Of a stretch of 64,000 nt of DNA, positions 52,069-63,780 are shown in pieces. Origin of the DNA: Talpa occidentalis. Taxonomy: Eukaryota; Chordata; Mammalia; Eulipotyphla; Talpidae. The notes under the pieces were generated by a model. The model worked only from the letters and a program-made list of their open reading frames with translations. It did not search any database and was not told the DNA's origin. The translations under genes were made by a program, and so were the position numbers. Location of the stretch: positions 86,966,678 to 87,030,677 of the forward strand of contig NW_023602073.1 of NCBI RefSeq assembly GCF_014898055.3, written 5' to 3'. Positions within the stretch are counted from its first letter, which is position 1. Every line of letters starts with the position of its first letter.

Positions 52069-52636
52069 CAGCTGTATGAATCGTAGCTCCAGATCTTGGT
52101 ACACCAGAGAGCTCTTGTAGAACAAGTTGTTGGAGAAGGGTATGTTAGCTACATGCAGACTGAAGAGCACCACCAGCTCTTGGCCCTTGGAGGCCACGGT
52201 CATAGAACTAGTGGTCACATACTGTAAAGTGGGGACAGGAGTGGTGTTTGCCAAGAAAGGATCTGGAATGGAATCATACCCACGGAGTCCTGGTATCTCG
52301 GAGGAGACAGGAGTATTAGGTAGATCCATCCCATCTATATCTTAACTTCCTGTACTTAACCTGCTATCTTCTGTAGCTGTAGATGAATGTGGTATTTTTG
52401 GAGCTGACTAACTGATGGCAAAATAATCATCAGTCAGGATGTTTAGTCCTGAGATTAGCATTGTCTGGTCAGTGGACATTTTATCTGTGGCACTTTGATC
52501 AGTCACAGGCAAAACACTCAATAAAGTAAAGAAAGGCAGAGTTTCTGAGAGGACAGTGGGGGCCATAGCAGGTGGAGTTCAAGTATTGTCTGAGGAGTCA
52601 TCTCCTGAGACCAATTCATTTTGTCTTATCATTTCC
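52069..52636 (-). pseudogene. IMPG1: IMPG1 exon 13 equivalent with three in-frame stops
   Basis: On the - strand one frame reads NELVSGDDSSDNT, TGA (52581-52579), [16 protein letters not shown]..., YFAIS, TAG (52410-52408), SAPKIPHSSTATED..., STGS, TAA (52344-52342), [20 protein letters not shown] and [20 protein letters not shown] up to ELRFIQL. The Ser/Thr/Pro-rich mucin-like part and the start of the second SEA domain match IMPG1. The following bases are gagagt where a donor gtgagt is expected. At the 5' side no AG lies after the pyrimidine tract (ctattctttgggg), so that boundary is approximate. Confidence 0.88.
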
Positions 52637-53951
52637 CCAAAGAATAGAAAGCATAAAAAAGGAGTTATACAATAAAAAATAATTTTGCATTGATTATTTT
52701 AATGTTGTACTTTAAAAATAAGAAATTGGTACAGAAAGAGTAAGCATCTGTGTGTCCATAGGAAAACAGAAGGTGGGTTTCTGTATCCATCTTCTCTGGC
52801 TCAATACTTCTAGAGAGATGAGACTAAAAGAACATGAGTTAGCGTACACCTTCATCAAGCTGCTTACCCATGATATTAAACCTAGTGCCCTTGAATTTCT
52901 GAAATTACCGCAGAATAAAACTCAATACATCTGTTATCAGGTGGTAAAACTGACCTGGTCATAGGTGGGCCAAGCCAAAGATGGCATTAGAATAGGTTTG
53001 GATCCCATATGCTCACCTGGAACTCCCAGCAAATTAGTTGGGCAATTTTGACCCAGAAATTTTATTCATCTTCCAATCACGCAAGCCAGCATTTTAAGCA
53101 ATTGAATTTTTTGTGATCCCAGTTATCACATTTTGATAGTTTCACCACTGATAGTTGAAATTATGCCTTTCCAAAATTGAATAATGTGACAGAATATCAT
53201 GGCAATTTGCAAAACAATGTTGAAGAATAAAGGTGACACTTATAATTTGAATTTTATATTGATCATACAACTTGCTAAATGTTTGATAAAATTTAAAGGT
53301 TTTGTCACTTTTATATGATTATACCATGATAATTTCTACTATCACTTTGCTTGATTTTTTTGTGGTAAGTACATATTGAACTACTGAAGTCCACTCCCTT
53401 CTTGGTGCAAAATTGAATTCAATAAATAGTTATGAACTAAGAAAGTGGTTATACGAAACTTTCAGATAAAGAGATTGGTGGGTTATTAAAATATTCCAAT
53501 AAACCTAAATCCAGAGTCACTGACAATATTTAAGGCATTAGATAGATCAAAACAGGGAGCTTTCTGTGATTACTTCAGTTGGCATTTTGGCAAATATGTG
53601 GGAAAGCTGTGTTGAAATACAAATGCTAAGCATGATGAATGGACTGTCTGGAGACAGATATAATCTTTGGACTCTCGGTGAGCTAATTTACTAGAGTGCA
53701 ATCACCAAACTGAAACTCCAAGTGATAAACAGCTTTGAAAGGTGGAATCATATTAGTTTTATTAGTTTCTTAAAATAAAACTGGTCTCTTGGTGAATTGT
53801 ACCCAGATTTCAGAGAAGCACCCTCTATTCTCTCATCTGGAGAGGGTGCCTAGGTGTGTTTACTCATAATTCATTCAACTGTCAGAAATAATATTTGCTA
53901 ACATCCAAGTTCACTCTGGATACACACATGTATCTTTATTCAAATCTCCAC

Positions 53952-54314
53952 TGTGATAGAATGAATATTTGCATCCTTCTCAAATTCTTATATTGAAGCC
54001 CTAATGTCTAATGTGATAACATGTGGAGGTGGGGTCATTGGGAAGCAATGAGATCATGAGGGTGGAATCCTCATGAGCAGGATTAGTGACTTTATAGGAA
54101 GGGACATGAGATAAATGATCTCTTTCCCTCTGCCCTGTGAGATTATAAGACTGCATCTGTCTGCAAACCAGGAATAGGGCCTTCACTAGGAATTAAATCA
54201 GTTGGCAACTTGACCTGGGACTTGCCAGTTTCCAGAACCATGAGATATAAATTGTTATTGTTTAAGCCACTCAGGCTATGACATTTTGTTATAGCAGCCT
54301 GAGTGAACTAAGAC
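53952..54314 (+). mobile_element. MaLR solo LTR (MLT1-type)
   Basis: It opens tgtgatagaatgaatatttg, contains gtggaggtggggtcattggg, agattataagactgcatctg and ttgtttaagccactcaggct, and closes gcagcctgagtgaactaaga. This order matches MLT1-type LTRs of the ERVL-MaLR group, an old non-coding mammalian repeat. Confidence 0.82.
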
Positions 54315-54859
54315 CTCTTGGAAGGATCTGGGATGAGTAAATTGAGAGACTTCAAGTGCTATCACAGATGTGATTTGACTTCTTTTTGTGTCATGGGGAA
54401 ATGCATGTGATTCTGTCATGTGATCTCTGTGCTCCTCCAGATGATAAATGTTGGGGAAGAAGCATAATGATTGATGTGCTCCTGGGCCAGAATCTCATTA
54501 CTCATGTATTTCTCATTATATAGACTTTGGCTAAATTAAAACAATCTGCTTCACTATATCACCAACAAATAAAAATGAATTTCTAACCTTTTCCCTCTGT
54601 GGCATCTTAATATAAATTATTAATATTCACAAGGAATCTAACAAAATTATTTCACTCATAGAACACTTGACTATTTAAATGTGGGATCACTAGAAAAAAT
54701 ACAGGATTCTCATTATAACATACTTATACTAAAAAATTATTCATTGTTTACCTGAAATTTATGTGTATGTTTTTGTTGAATTTAGCAGCCCTATTTAAAT
54801 TTCATTCTAAAAGATTCCTTCTATCTCTCTTGGCTTGATATAAAAACTACTCAGGCTAA

Positions 54860-56110
54860 TAAAATACATAGAAGAAAACAGGCAAAATACTCCATGACCT
54901 AGGCTTCAGAGATGTCTTTGTGGATTCGTCAATAGCAAGAGAAGCAAATGAGAATTTAAAACAACTGGGACTGAATTAAACTATAAAAGCTTCTGCACAG
55001 TGAAAGAAACTGTCACTAAAACCAGAAGACACCATACTGAATGGGAGAAAATATTTGCCCACCATACATCCTACGAAAGGCTGATATCCAAGATCTACAA
55101 AGAATTCACAATTCTACCAAAAGGACACAAATAACCCATCAAAAATTGGGCAGAAATGTTAAATAGCTATTGTCCAAAGAAGATATGCAGATGGGCAACA
55201 GACACATGAAAAAATGCTCATCATCACTTATCATCAGGGGAATGCAAATCAAAACTACAATGTGAGAATGGTCTATATCCAAAGAACCAGAAACAACAAG
55301 TGCTAGCAAGGGTGTGGAGAAAGAGTTACCCTATTAATTACACAGTTGATGGGAATGTAGGTTTTTTAGTTTCTGTGGAATAAAGCATGAAACTTCCTGA
55401 AAATATTAATGATTTATGATATGATCCAGAAATATTTTATGATATGATATGATCATATCATAATATGATAATATATCATAATATGATATATTATTTATGA
55501 TATGATCCAGAAACTTCCTGAAAATATTAAGATTTATGATATGATCTAGCCACTCCGCTCCTAGGTATCTATCTGAAATATGCATAAGCACTAATTCAAA
55601 GGGAATATATGTACTCCTATGTTCATTGTAATACTATTTACAATAGCCAAGTTAATGGAAACAACCTAAATACCCAAACACAGATGAGTAGATTTAGGAA
55701 GATATGGTATAAATATACAATGGAATACTACACATTTATAAAAATGATAAACTCTTGCCATTTTTGGCAACATGGGTGAAAGTGGAGAGGATTTTACTAA
55801 GCAAAATAAGTTGGAAGGAGAAAGACAAATATTGGATGATTTCATTAATATGTGGTATATAGAGAAACAAAATGAAGGGTCAGACAAAACCAAACCAATA
55901 ACAAATCCTAGAAATCTGACTGTACAATTGAGGCTACCAGAGGGGAAAATGGAGGGGACAAAACCCAGTGGGGAGGGGCACAATGGACAATGATGGAAGA
56001 TACCTTGGTTGTGGTGGGTGTGGTGTGATAACATATGCCTGAAAGATGTGATCCTAGATCTCTAAATCATATACTCTGTTGTAAACCCAGGTGATCTCAA
56101 AACAAAAAAC
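54860..56110 (+). mobile_element. Old L1 ORF2 3' fragment (sense) with internal duplication
   Basis: gaagaaaacaggcaaaatac, aagcttctgcacagtgaaag, gagaaaatatttgcccacca and ggaatgcaaatcaaaactac are L1 ORF2 C-terminal text, followed by 3' UTR text to about 56110. The frame is broken by many changes. An AT-rich duplication at 55390-55549 interrupts it. Confidence 0.85.
55390..55549. repeat. Duplicated block around an AT palindrome inside L1
   Basis: aaacttcctgaaaatattaa followed by (t)gatttatgatatgatc occurs at about 55390-55427 and again at 55511-55546. Between them is an AT-rich inverted-repeat stretch that includes the perfect 20-bp palindrome TATGATATGATCATATCATA at 55443-55462. Confidence 0.85.
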
Positions 56111-56772
56111 AAAACACCAGCAAACAAATCCTCTCCAATGAAACAACAAAAAAACTTTCATTGAAATAAAATATCATCCAAACCTTAACACTACTTCAAC
56201 TGTTTTTAGATAAATTTTTTTTTTTATCAGATTCTTACGGAACAATTAGACAGATCAGTAATATAGATCATTCCAACATTAATTTATTTACACTGCATTG
56301 AGAAGTCAATCACTAAAAGCAAGACCATATATTTCACTGTGAGTCTTACAAAATAAAAAAATGCAAAATAACTAGATTTTCAGTTGCTATGTTAGAGTGT
56401 GTGTGGGTTTCTGTGAAGGTCCAGGCATGTTTATATAATATGTGAGCATGGTGGACCATGAAATGTACTAACCCTAAGTACAGCGAGTCCTCCATTAACA
56501 TTGTAGATAGGCTCTTGGAAATTCAACTTAAGCAACTTAAGCAAAACTTATAATGATGTACACTGTAACATTGTTTCTGATTTTTCTCAACCATGTTATG
56601 TTGAAAAATGCTAAATGAAATTATATTATTTATGGACTTGTTATACATGAAATCAGACCCAGCTGAAGCCCAAAGTGAGGTAAGTCAGTAATGGGTGAAG
56701 ATGCGCACAGTGGAGGTAGCCACACAGAAAATGAGGAAGGTGTGAGGGCAAGTTTAGATGAAAGGGTATTTT

Positions 56773-57058
56773 ATTTTATTTTTATTATTTTTTAAAGATT
56801 TATTTATTTATATATACAAGAAATGGGTATAGGCCAGAGGTATGGGTTGTGTGTGAAAGGATTCACCAGAGACAGAGTGGGGAACCGAACAAGTGGATTG
56901 ACTGAAATACTCTGCTGAGAGGAGCAGCAGGTGAGACAGGAAAGATCTGCTGTGCCCTGTGGCTTAGCTCCCTGGCTGGGGATCGAAGTCATGCTGCAGT
57001 GACTGTGGATAGCTTCATAGTGGCTGCGACTTAACCCCTTGAGCTACCACGGAGGCCC
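56773..57058 (-). mobile_element. tRNA-derived T+ SINE (antisense)
   Basis: It starts attttatttttattattttt and aaagatttatttatttata and ends gctaccacggaggccc. Target-site duplications tgaaagggtatttt lie at 56759-56772 and 57059-57072. Confidence 0.92.
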
Positions 57059-57249
57059 TGAAAGGGTATTTTAAATACCTATAGAAAGGGTCACAAATAT
57101 TCACATACACACTAAATCATAAGGATCATAAGTATCAAGTGTTCATTTACTTTGTTTAAAAATCTAGTAAGAGATTGTATCATCTCTTTTAGATCTTTAA
57201 GTACTATGACCAGCACATGCTTAATTTTATAGCAAACAAACCCATTCCT

Positions 57250-57362
57250 TTTTTTTTTTTTTTGTGGGACCCTCGCCGTGGCTGGGGAATGAACCGGTGC
57301 TGCACAGGCTGCAGGCAGCCTCACACCCCAGCGCTCAACCGCTGCGCCACCAGGGGAGGCAC
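57250..57362 (-). mobile_element. Short tRNA-only SINE (antisense)
   Basis: A T-run, then gtgggaccctcgccgtggct, ggggaatgaaccggtgctgc and the head end ccaccaggggaggc. As at 27491-27602 it has no body or AATAAA/TCTTT tail. Target-site duplication cccattcct lies at 57241-57249 and 57363-57371. Confidence 0.88.
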
Positions 57363-58920
57363 CCCATTCCTATTATTATATGAAGAAAGTTATTACTGTC
57401 CTTTTTGGCAAAATGTAGAGATAGGAACTAAGTGTTATTCATTCATTCAATGAATAGATAGTCCACTAAGTGCCAGGAACTGTGCAGGTGCTGGATATAT
57501 CAGGGAATGGCAGATGAAAATATCTGACCCAAGGAGCTTATTATCTAGCAGAGGAAACCAGAAAAGAAAAAAATAAAAAAACACCAAATGTATATTTAAT
57601 CAGGTAGTTATTAGTATTATGAAATAAAATGAAGCAGGAACGAGGGTAGGAATGCTAGCTTGCAGTTTTATGCCATATACATATATATATATATATTCTA
57701 AAAAATATAGAATTTCAACAAGAAGGAAGGAGGTAAGAGAGGTTAGCCATGAAGCAAAAGAAAAAGTGACAGTGGAAGAAGTGTGTATTTCATGGTCAAG
57801 GAGCAGCTGATTGGGAGGGGAGCAGGCTAGGATGGAGCACTATCTTATCAATCAGGTATAAGTGTGACTACTGTTATTTTCTAACACACAAAATTGGAAA
57901 AAAACCCTCCTAGGTTCCCTTTCTTAGGATGTGTTTACCTACAATGACGGGGTAGGCTAAGAAATAGGAAGAAATGGGATATTGAAAAAAAATGTTAGGG
58001 AGATTTCCAGGAAAATGGGTCTTGCAGGGATTCAGGTACTATAGGTGTGAAAGGCAACCAGTTAAGACTGGATTCATCACAGAGGTGGAATGCTTGTGTC
58101 ACCAAGTCCTCTGCCATTGTACTCAGTTTTTTGTTTTTTACTTGACACAGCTGCCAGAGGAAGTGCTATACAAGACAAGAAAATCCACAGAGAAAAGACC
58201 TCAGATATAGGGGTCCAGGAATCCAACTTAGGGGCAAAGGCCAAGGATTAGATTTGGAAGGATGACAGCAAAGGGAGATTGCAAGTGACAGCTGTTCTTA
58301 AGGCTCAGACAGTAGCAGTCCAGAGAAGAAGGGAAGGTCTCTGAGACTTGGAAATGATAACTTACCTAGTATGGAATATTATTCTGGAAATTTCAATGGG
58401 AAATTTGAGAAGAACGGGAAATAAGTACAATGAAAATTAAGCAAATGGAAAAAAAAAAAAAAGCAAAGAAAACAGCTCCAGGAACACAGAGCAGATAGGT
58501 CAGCTGTGAATATGTATGAGAACATTGGATACTGATTTAACAGTGATCACTATATTGGGAGGATGGGTGGCAGCAGAGCAATGGTATAAGAAAGGCAAAC
58601 CTTTATGTGCAATAATAGGAAGTCAATAAATGCTAGCTAAAACTGGCGACTCAAACAGTATGTTATTTAGAAACTACAAAAGAAAATCGTTAACTGAATT
58701 AAGAGACTACTTCTGGCAAGTGACCCTGCTTTATGGGGAGGTGTGAGATGGTGGAAGTCTGCAGTTGTCAGAACACGGTAAAAACATCAACCTCTATAGT
58801 TTGAGACAATTGCATATTCAAATGCAGTTATAAGAAATAATAGCGAATGGCATCAGTGTAAACAGTAGAGTAAGAAATTCCAAAAGTTAAGTAGTCTTTC
58901 ATGTCTATGCTTTCTCACTA

Positions 58921-59192
58921 TTTTTTTTTTTAAAGATTTATTTATTTTTATACAAGAGGTGGAGTACAGGCCAGATGCGCGGGAGGGTGAGAGGATTCAC
59001 CAGAGACAGAGCGGGGAATAGAACAGACAGACTGACTGAAATACACTGCTGAGGGGAGCAGCAGGTAAGACAGGAGAGGTCTGCTTTGCCATGTGGGATT
59101 CTCGCAGGCTGGCAGGGATCGAACCCACGCTGCAGAGGCTGCGGACAGCTTCACAGTGCTGTGCTCAACTGCCTGTGCCACCAGGGAGGCCC
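58921..59192 (-). mobile_element. tRNA-derived T+ SINE (antisense)
   Basis: It starts with a T-run and aaagatttatttattttta and ends gtgccaccagggaggccc. Flanks tctcacta (58913-58920) and tcttacta (59193-59200) are the likely target-site duplication with one mismatch. Confidence 0.9.
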
Positions 59193-60296
59193 TCTTACTA
59201 TTTTATTTATATATAGTTCTATGAGGTAATGCCTCAAAACCTTGTCTTAGAATCTCAGGAGGCGGGATTGAGAGTGGGATGGAGGAAACTATTATTTATT
59301 TGGCATCTGTTATGTTCTAGGTATTGTGCAGGGATATTTTAAAAAATTCTCCATCTGCTCTAAGCCATTTTATAAGCTTCCAACTGATAATCTTCACTTG
59401 CTGCTTGAGGTGAATTATTTGAGTTTTTGAATTATCTGTCTAATTATGTCTTCTTAAGTGATTAAAGTGGGTGATTAAGAGGTAAATCAAGGCTAAAAAG
59501 ATGAGTGTCTTCCCATCAGTGGTTATCATTAAAATAAAATATGCATGTCTATGTATTTTAATATGATGCATTCCTTTCCTGAAATCATCAATAAAGGGGC
59601 ATTTTTTTCCCCAGCTTAATGTCCTTTTCCCTCACTAAACAAAAATGCTGAATGTGAAACCTTATTGACCTTAAACTCTGTTTCATACAATATGAAAACT
59701 ACAAAGTTCAGAACTGCATTGCACCTGATGACTCTCTCTCTTTATTCTGAGTAACATGATCTTTAACAGCTTTCAATTTAGAATTAGCCCTATTAAGGAA
59801 AGAGTGAATAAAAGAAATAAATAAAAAGAGTCCATTTATGTCTTTCTTTGGCTCATCAGTGTCCTTAATAAACTTCACAATTGTCTTTTTTGAAGAAATT
59901 AATATTTTAGGGCAAATGAAGTAATTGCGACTTGGGTCTGATAATCAGTGATGCTGCAGCTTTAATCACATGGTTCCAGGTCCATTTTATACAGGTTCTA
60001 AATGATTTATCCTAAGATTACTGAAAAGGTTATGTTTTTCCAGTTCTGAGTTATAAGATAAACTGATCAATATATTTTTCTCTCTATTTACAATTATGTG
60101 TGTCAGAAGAGATAATAAAGATTAAGATTAAAATGTATCTTTAGGCCTGTGGAAGGCACACAAAACATTCCATGGTAATTACCTTTAATATGATTGTTGA
60201 TGATCCTTACCTCCTGTGATTCCTCTCTCTCTGTAGCCCCTCCCACATTGCTTAGGGCTGATTTCCATAGAATGTCATGGAAGTGATGATTAAAAC

Positions 60297-60647
60297 GTTC
60301 TAGTACCCAATTTTAATGTAGTGCGGGGAGGGTTTCTGCATATCACCAAGCAATTCTCTGACACCCTTGGATGTCCTACAATTCAACTCAATTCTGCCAC
60401 TATCTTTTTTGAGGGAAAATCAAATTGTATAGATTAAGGGCTCAGGCTGAAAAGTCTGCCCTCCACTTCCAAGGTTCTAGTACCCAATTTTAATGCAGTG
60501 CGGGGAGGGTTTCTTCATATCACCAAGCAATTCTCTGACACCCTTGGATGTTCTACAATTCAACTCAATTCTGCCACTATCTTTTTTGAGGGAAAATCAA
60601 ATTGTATAGATTAAGGGCTCAGGCTGAAAAGACTGCCCTCCACTTCC
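60297..60647. repeat. Tandem duplication, 177-bp unit, two copies
   Basis: Copy 1 at 60297-60473 and copy 2 at 60474-60647 both begin gttctagtacccaattttaa and run to ctgccctccacttcc. I see about four differences (for example tgtag/tgcag and gtcct/gttct), so they are about 98 percent identical. The unit looks like part of an old interspersed repeat that I cannot name. Confidence 0.92.
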
Positions 60648-60771
60648 GATGCTAATTACAAGCCCTTGGTTGTTACTTGTGCTTCTTCCTGCCTGGCTGC
60701 AGATTGGAGATTCTGACAACTTTCTTCTTGGGTACAATTAATTTCCTAAAGTGAACTTTAGATGCTAGTTG

Positions 60772-61908
60772 CAACTCAAAATGGATTAAAGAACTAGACA
60801 TAAGACCTGAAACCATAAAATACATGGAAAGAAATATAGGCGAAACACTACGTGATTTGCATATCAAAGACATCTTTACAGACACTTCACCCAAAGCAGT
60901 GATAGTGAAGGCAAAGATCAACAGCTGGGACTACATCAAATTAAAGAGCTTCTGCACAGCAAAAGAGACAATAACAAAAACAAAGAGAAACCCCACCAAC
61001 TGGGAGAAAATTTTTGCACACAACACTAATGATAAAGGACTGATCACAAAAATCTACAAAGAGCTGATGAGACTCAACAACAACAAAGAAAATAATCCAG
61101 TCAAGAAATGGACAGAGGAGCTAAAAAGAAACTTCTCTGAAGAGGAAATGCAAATGGCCAACAGGCATATGATAAAATGTTCAACATCACTTGCAATCAG
61201 GGAAATGCAAATCAAAACTACCATGAGATACCATCTTACAGCAGTGAGAATGGCACATATTAAAAACTAGCAACAACAAATGTTGGCGAGGTTGTGGAGA
61301 AAAAGGAACTCTTCTGCACTGTTGGTGGGAGTGCAAACTGGTCCAACCACTATGGAGAGCTGTGTGGAGATTTCTGGACCTACTAAACATAGAGCTTCCA
61401 CAGGATCCAGCAATCCCACTCCTAGGTATTTACCCAAAGAACACAGAAACATCAATTCCAAAGAACACCTGCACCCCTATGTTTATAGCAGCACTATTTA
61501 CAATAGCTAAGCTTTGGAAACAGCCCAAATGCCCAAAAATAGATGACTGGATCAAGAAGATGTGGTACATATATACCATGGAATATTACTCAGCATTCAA
61601 AAAAGATAAACACATGCAATTTGCAGCAACATGGATGGCGCTGGAAGGGGTCATGCTCAGTGAAATAAGCCAAAAAGAAAAAGAAAAATACCGGATGGTC
61701 TCACTCATAGCAGGAATCTAGAATACTTAAATAAGGGACCAGGAAAATGAATAATTATAAGAAAGTGAAAATCAAAATCAACAAAAACTATGAACCAGAG
61801 ACACTTTTTGCAGGGTGGGGGGCGGGAGGGGAGGGATTGGGGTCAGAATGGGGGGATTGCAATTGTATGGGGAATATAAAAATAAAATTTATTAATTAAA
61901 AAAAAAAG
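60772..61908 (+). mobile_element. L1 ORF2 3' end and 3' UTR (sense, 5'-truncated)
   Basis: Frames at 60824-61270 ([40 protein letters not shown]) and 61362-61721 ([40 protein letters not shown]) are the ORF2 C-terminal region, separated by a frame break near 61270. A purine- and G-rich 3' UTR stretch (61815-61860), AATAAA and an A-run end the copy. It is the least diverged L1 in the window and not intact. Confidence 0.93.
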
Positions 61909-61929
61909 AAATAGATCAAGTCCTTTGAG

Positions 61930-62110
61930 GATTGTGGCTTCATTTGACACCTTGAGAATGTCAACCTCATGAGAATCTCTGAGCCTGAACCACTCAGTTA
62001 AGTCTAGACTTCTAATTTATTGAAGCTGGGAGAGATAATAAATGCTTGTTTTTCTTTATGCCACTAAATTATAAAATCATTTTATAAGCAGCAGTGGTAA
62101 CAAATACACA
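61930..62110 (+). repeat. Possible old LTR or interspersed-repeat remnant
   Basis: tgggagagataataaatgct, tttatgccactaaattataa and cagcagtggtaacaaataca resemble the common LTR end 'gagataataaatg...aagccactaa...ttgttac.cagcaatagataac'. The match is by eye and partial. Confidence 0.4.
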
Positions 62111-62359
62111 TAGATACTCTTGAAGATCTGGCATTGTGGGATTTTAGTTCTACTAGTTTCTAACTCTGATTTTTATTAGAATACTACAGAGAGTCTGAAT
62201 TTTTGTTTTGGATAGTTATTTTAAAACATACATGTTTTATTTTACATAGATATATCATAATTTATATAAAATACACTGAAGGTAATATTTGTGTTCTGCC
62301 GTGTAATGGGGACATTAGATGCCAATCTATTAACAAGAAAACTTTTTGAAATGGGCATG

Positions 62360-62363
<4 letters not shown>

Positions 62364-62391
<28 letters not shown>

Positions 62392-62653
62392 TTATTTATT
62401 TATTTATACAAGCACTGGGTACAGTCAGAAGCACGGGAGGGTGAGAGAATTCACCAGAGCCAGAGTAGGGAGCAGAGCAGGCAGAAGGACCGAAGTACAC
62501 TGCTGAGGGAAGCAGCGGGCGGCAGGAGAGGTCTGTTCGCCATGTGGGACCCTCCTCTAGTGGCCGGGGAGAAGCCGGGGATCGAACCGGCGCTGCAGAG
62601 GCTGCGGGCAGCTTCGCAACCCAGCGCTCAACCGCTGCGCCACCGGGGAGGCC
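62364..62653 (-). mobile_element. tRNA-derived T+ SINE (antisense), young-looking
   Basis: It has a long T-run, aaagatttatttatttattt, a near-complete body and the head end gcgccaccggggaggcc, with B box complement gggatcgaacc. Target-site duplication catgagtt lies at 62356-62363 and 62654-62661. The long uninterrupted T-run suggests a recent insertion. Confidence 0.93.
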
Positions 62654-62734
62654 CATGAGTTGGTTTTTATGGTAAGAAGGGGAAGAATAAGTAGATGAAT
62701 AGGACTTGGCACATTTGAATATTATATTCAATTC

Positions 62735-62995
62735 AGTCTTCAATCATTCATCATTTAACAAATACTTATTGCATATTAACTTGTGCAAGGCATTTTATTA
62801 GGTTATATGTTTGGATTACTCGATGTGTACCAAGCACAGTTCTAAGTATTGAACATATTAATGTAATCTTCACAAGATCCCCATGAAATAAGTACTAGGA
62901 AAATTGTGGCACAGAGAGGTTACATACTTTCCAGAGGCTGCAAGGATTAGGGCTGGGTTTTGCTGCACACAGTCAGACTCCAGAACCCACCTCAT
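62735..62995 (-). repeat. MIR (antisense), nearly full
   Basis: catttaacaaatacttattg, gtgtaccaagcacagttcta, atgtaatcttcacaagatcc, ggcacagagaggttacatac and agtcagactccagaaccc follow the antisense MIR consensus from tail to head. Confidence 0.8.
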
Positions 62996-63499
62996 TAAAT
63001 GCTGGTCTTACACTTAGATCTTGTCTTCTAGGAATTTTCAGTTTCCCAGCATTAACTATATGATGACAATTATGTGAAGTGCTGCAGAACAATACACCCA
63101 GAGTTTTTTTGGAGGTACAAAAGGGACACTTACTTATTTCTCACAAGCCAGTGGATCTGCTTTTGTGAAATGAGACTGGTGAGATCTGCCCTGCAAGCTT
63201 TAGGGATGTGGTGAGTCTAAAGCTGAACATGATGCAAGAAAGTAAGTTAAGAAATGCTATTCTCTGAACCACAAGCTGTATGATCATTTGGGGAAACCTA
63301 ACTGGAGTACAGTAGAGATGCCAGTCCGGCTTCAGGGAAATGACTTTTAAGCATCTGTGATTGTAAACTGCTAAGGTCAAAGTAGGCATTACTTTGTAAA
63401 ATAATGAAGCATTTCAGTGTAAATTTGGAAAGTTTGTTTACTTCACAAAAAATTTTCACAAACGTATCTAAAAACACTGGAGGTGTGTTTCAGGAGGAC

Positions 63500-63780
63500 T
63501 GTCTTTTTTAATTGAGGTAACGTTGGTTAACAACACTGTAAAGGATTCAAGGTAAAGGATCACAACTTTCAGGTGTGTTACAGAACAAACCTAACAGCTA
63601 GGCACCCATCATCCTTTGGATCCCCTCCACACCCTGCTTTCTATCCTTCCCCATTCCTTCCCCTCTGGTAGACTCAATTATACAGTCAGACTTCCAAGAT
63701 TTGTTAATGATTTAGTTCAATCTGACCCTTTTCTATTTCACGTATAAACGAAACAATGTGGTATTTGTCTTTCAAAAGAG
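63500..63780 (-). mobile_element. L1 3'-region fragment (antisense)
   Basis: attgaggtaacgttggttaa, caggtgtgttacagaacaaa, tccttccccattccttcccc and aaacaatgtggtatttgtct match antisense L1 3' UTR text like that at 1-310 and 33.2 kb. It is diverged. Confidence 0.65.

Noticed and set aside
60824..61721. L1 ORF2 readings considered as a coding gene
   Set aside because: They are the truncated C-terminal part of a retrotransposon with a frame break, not an independent gene.
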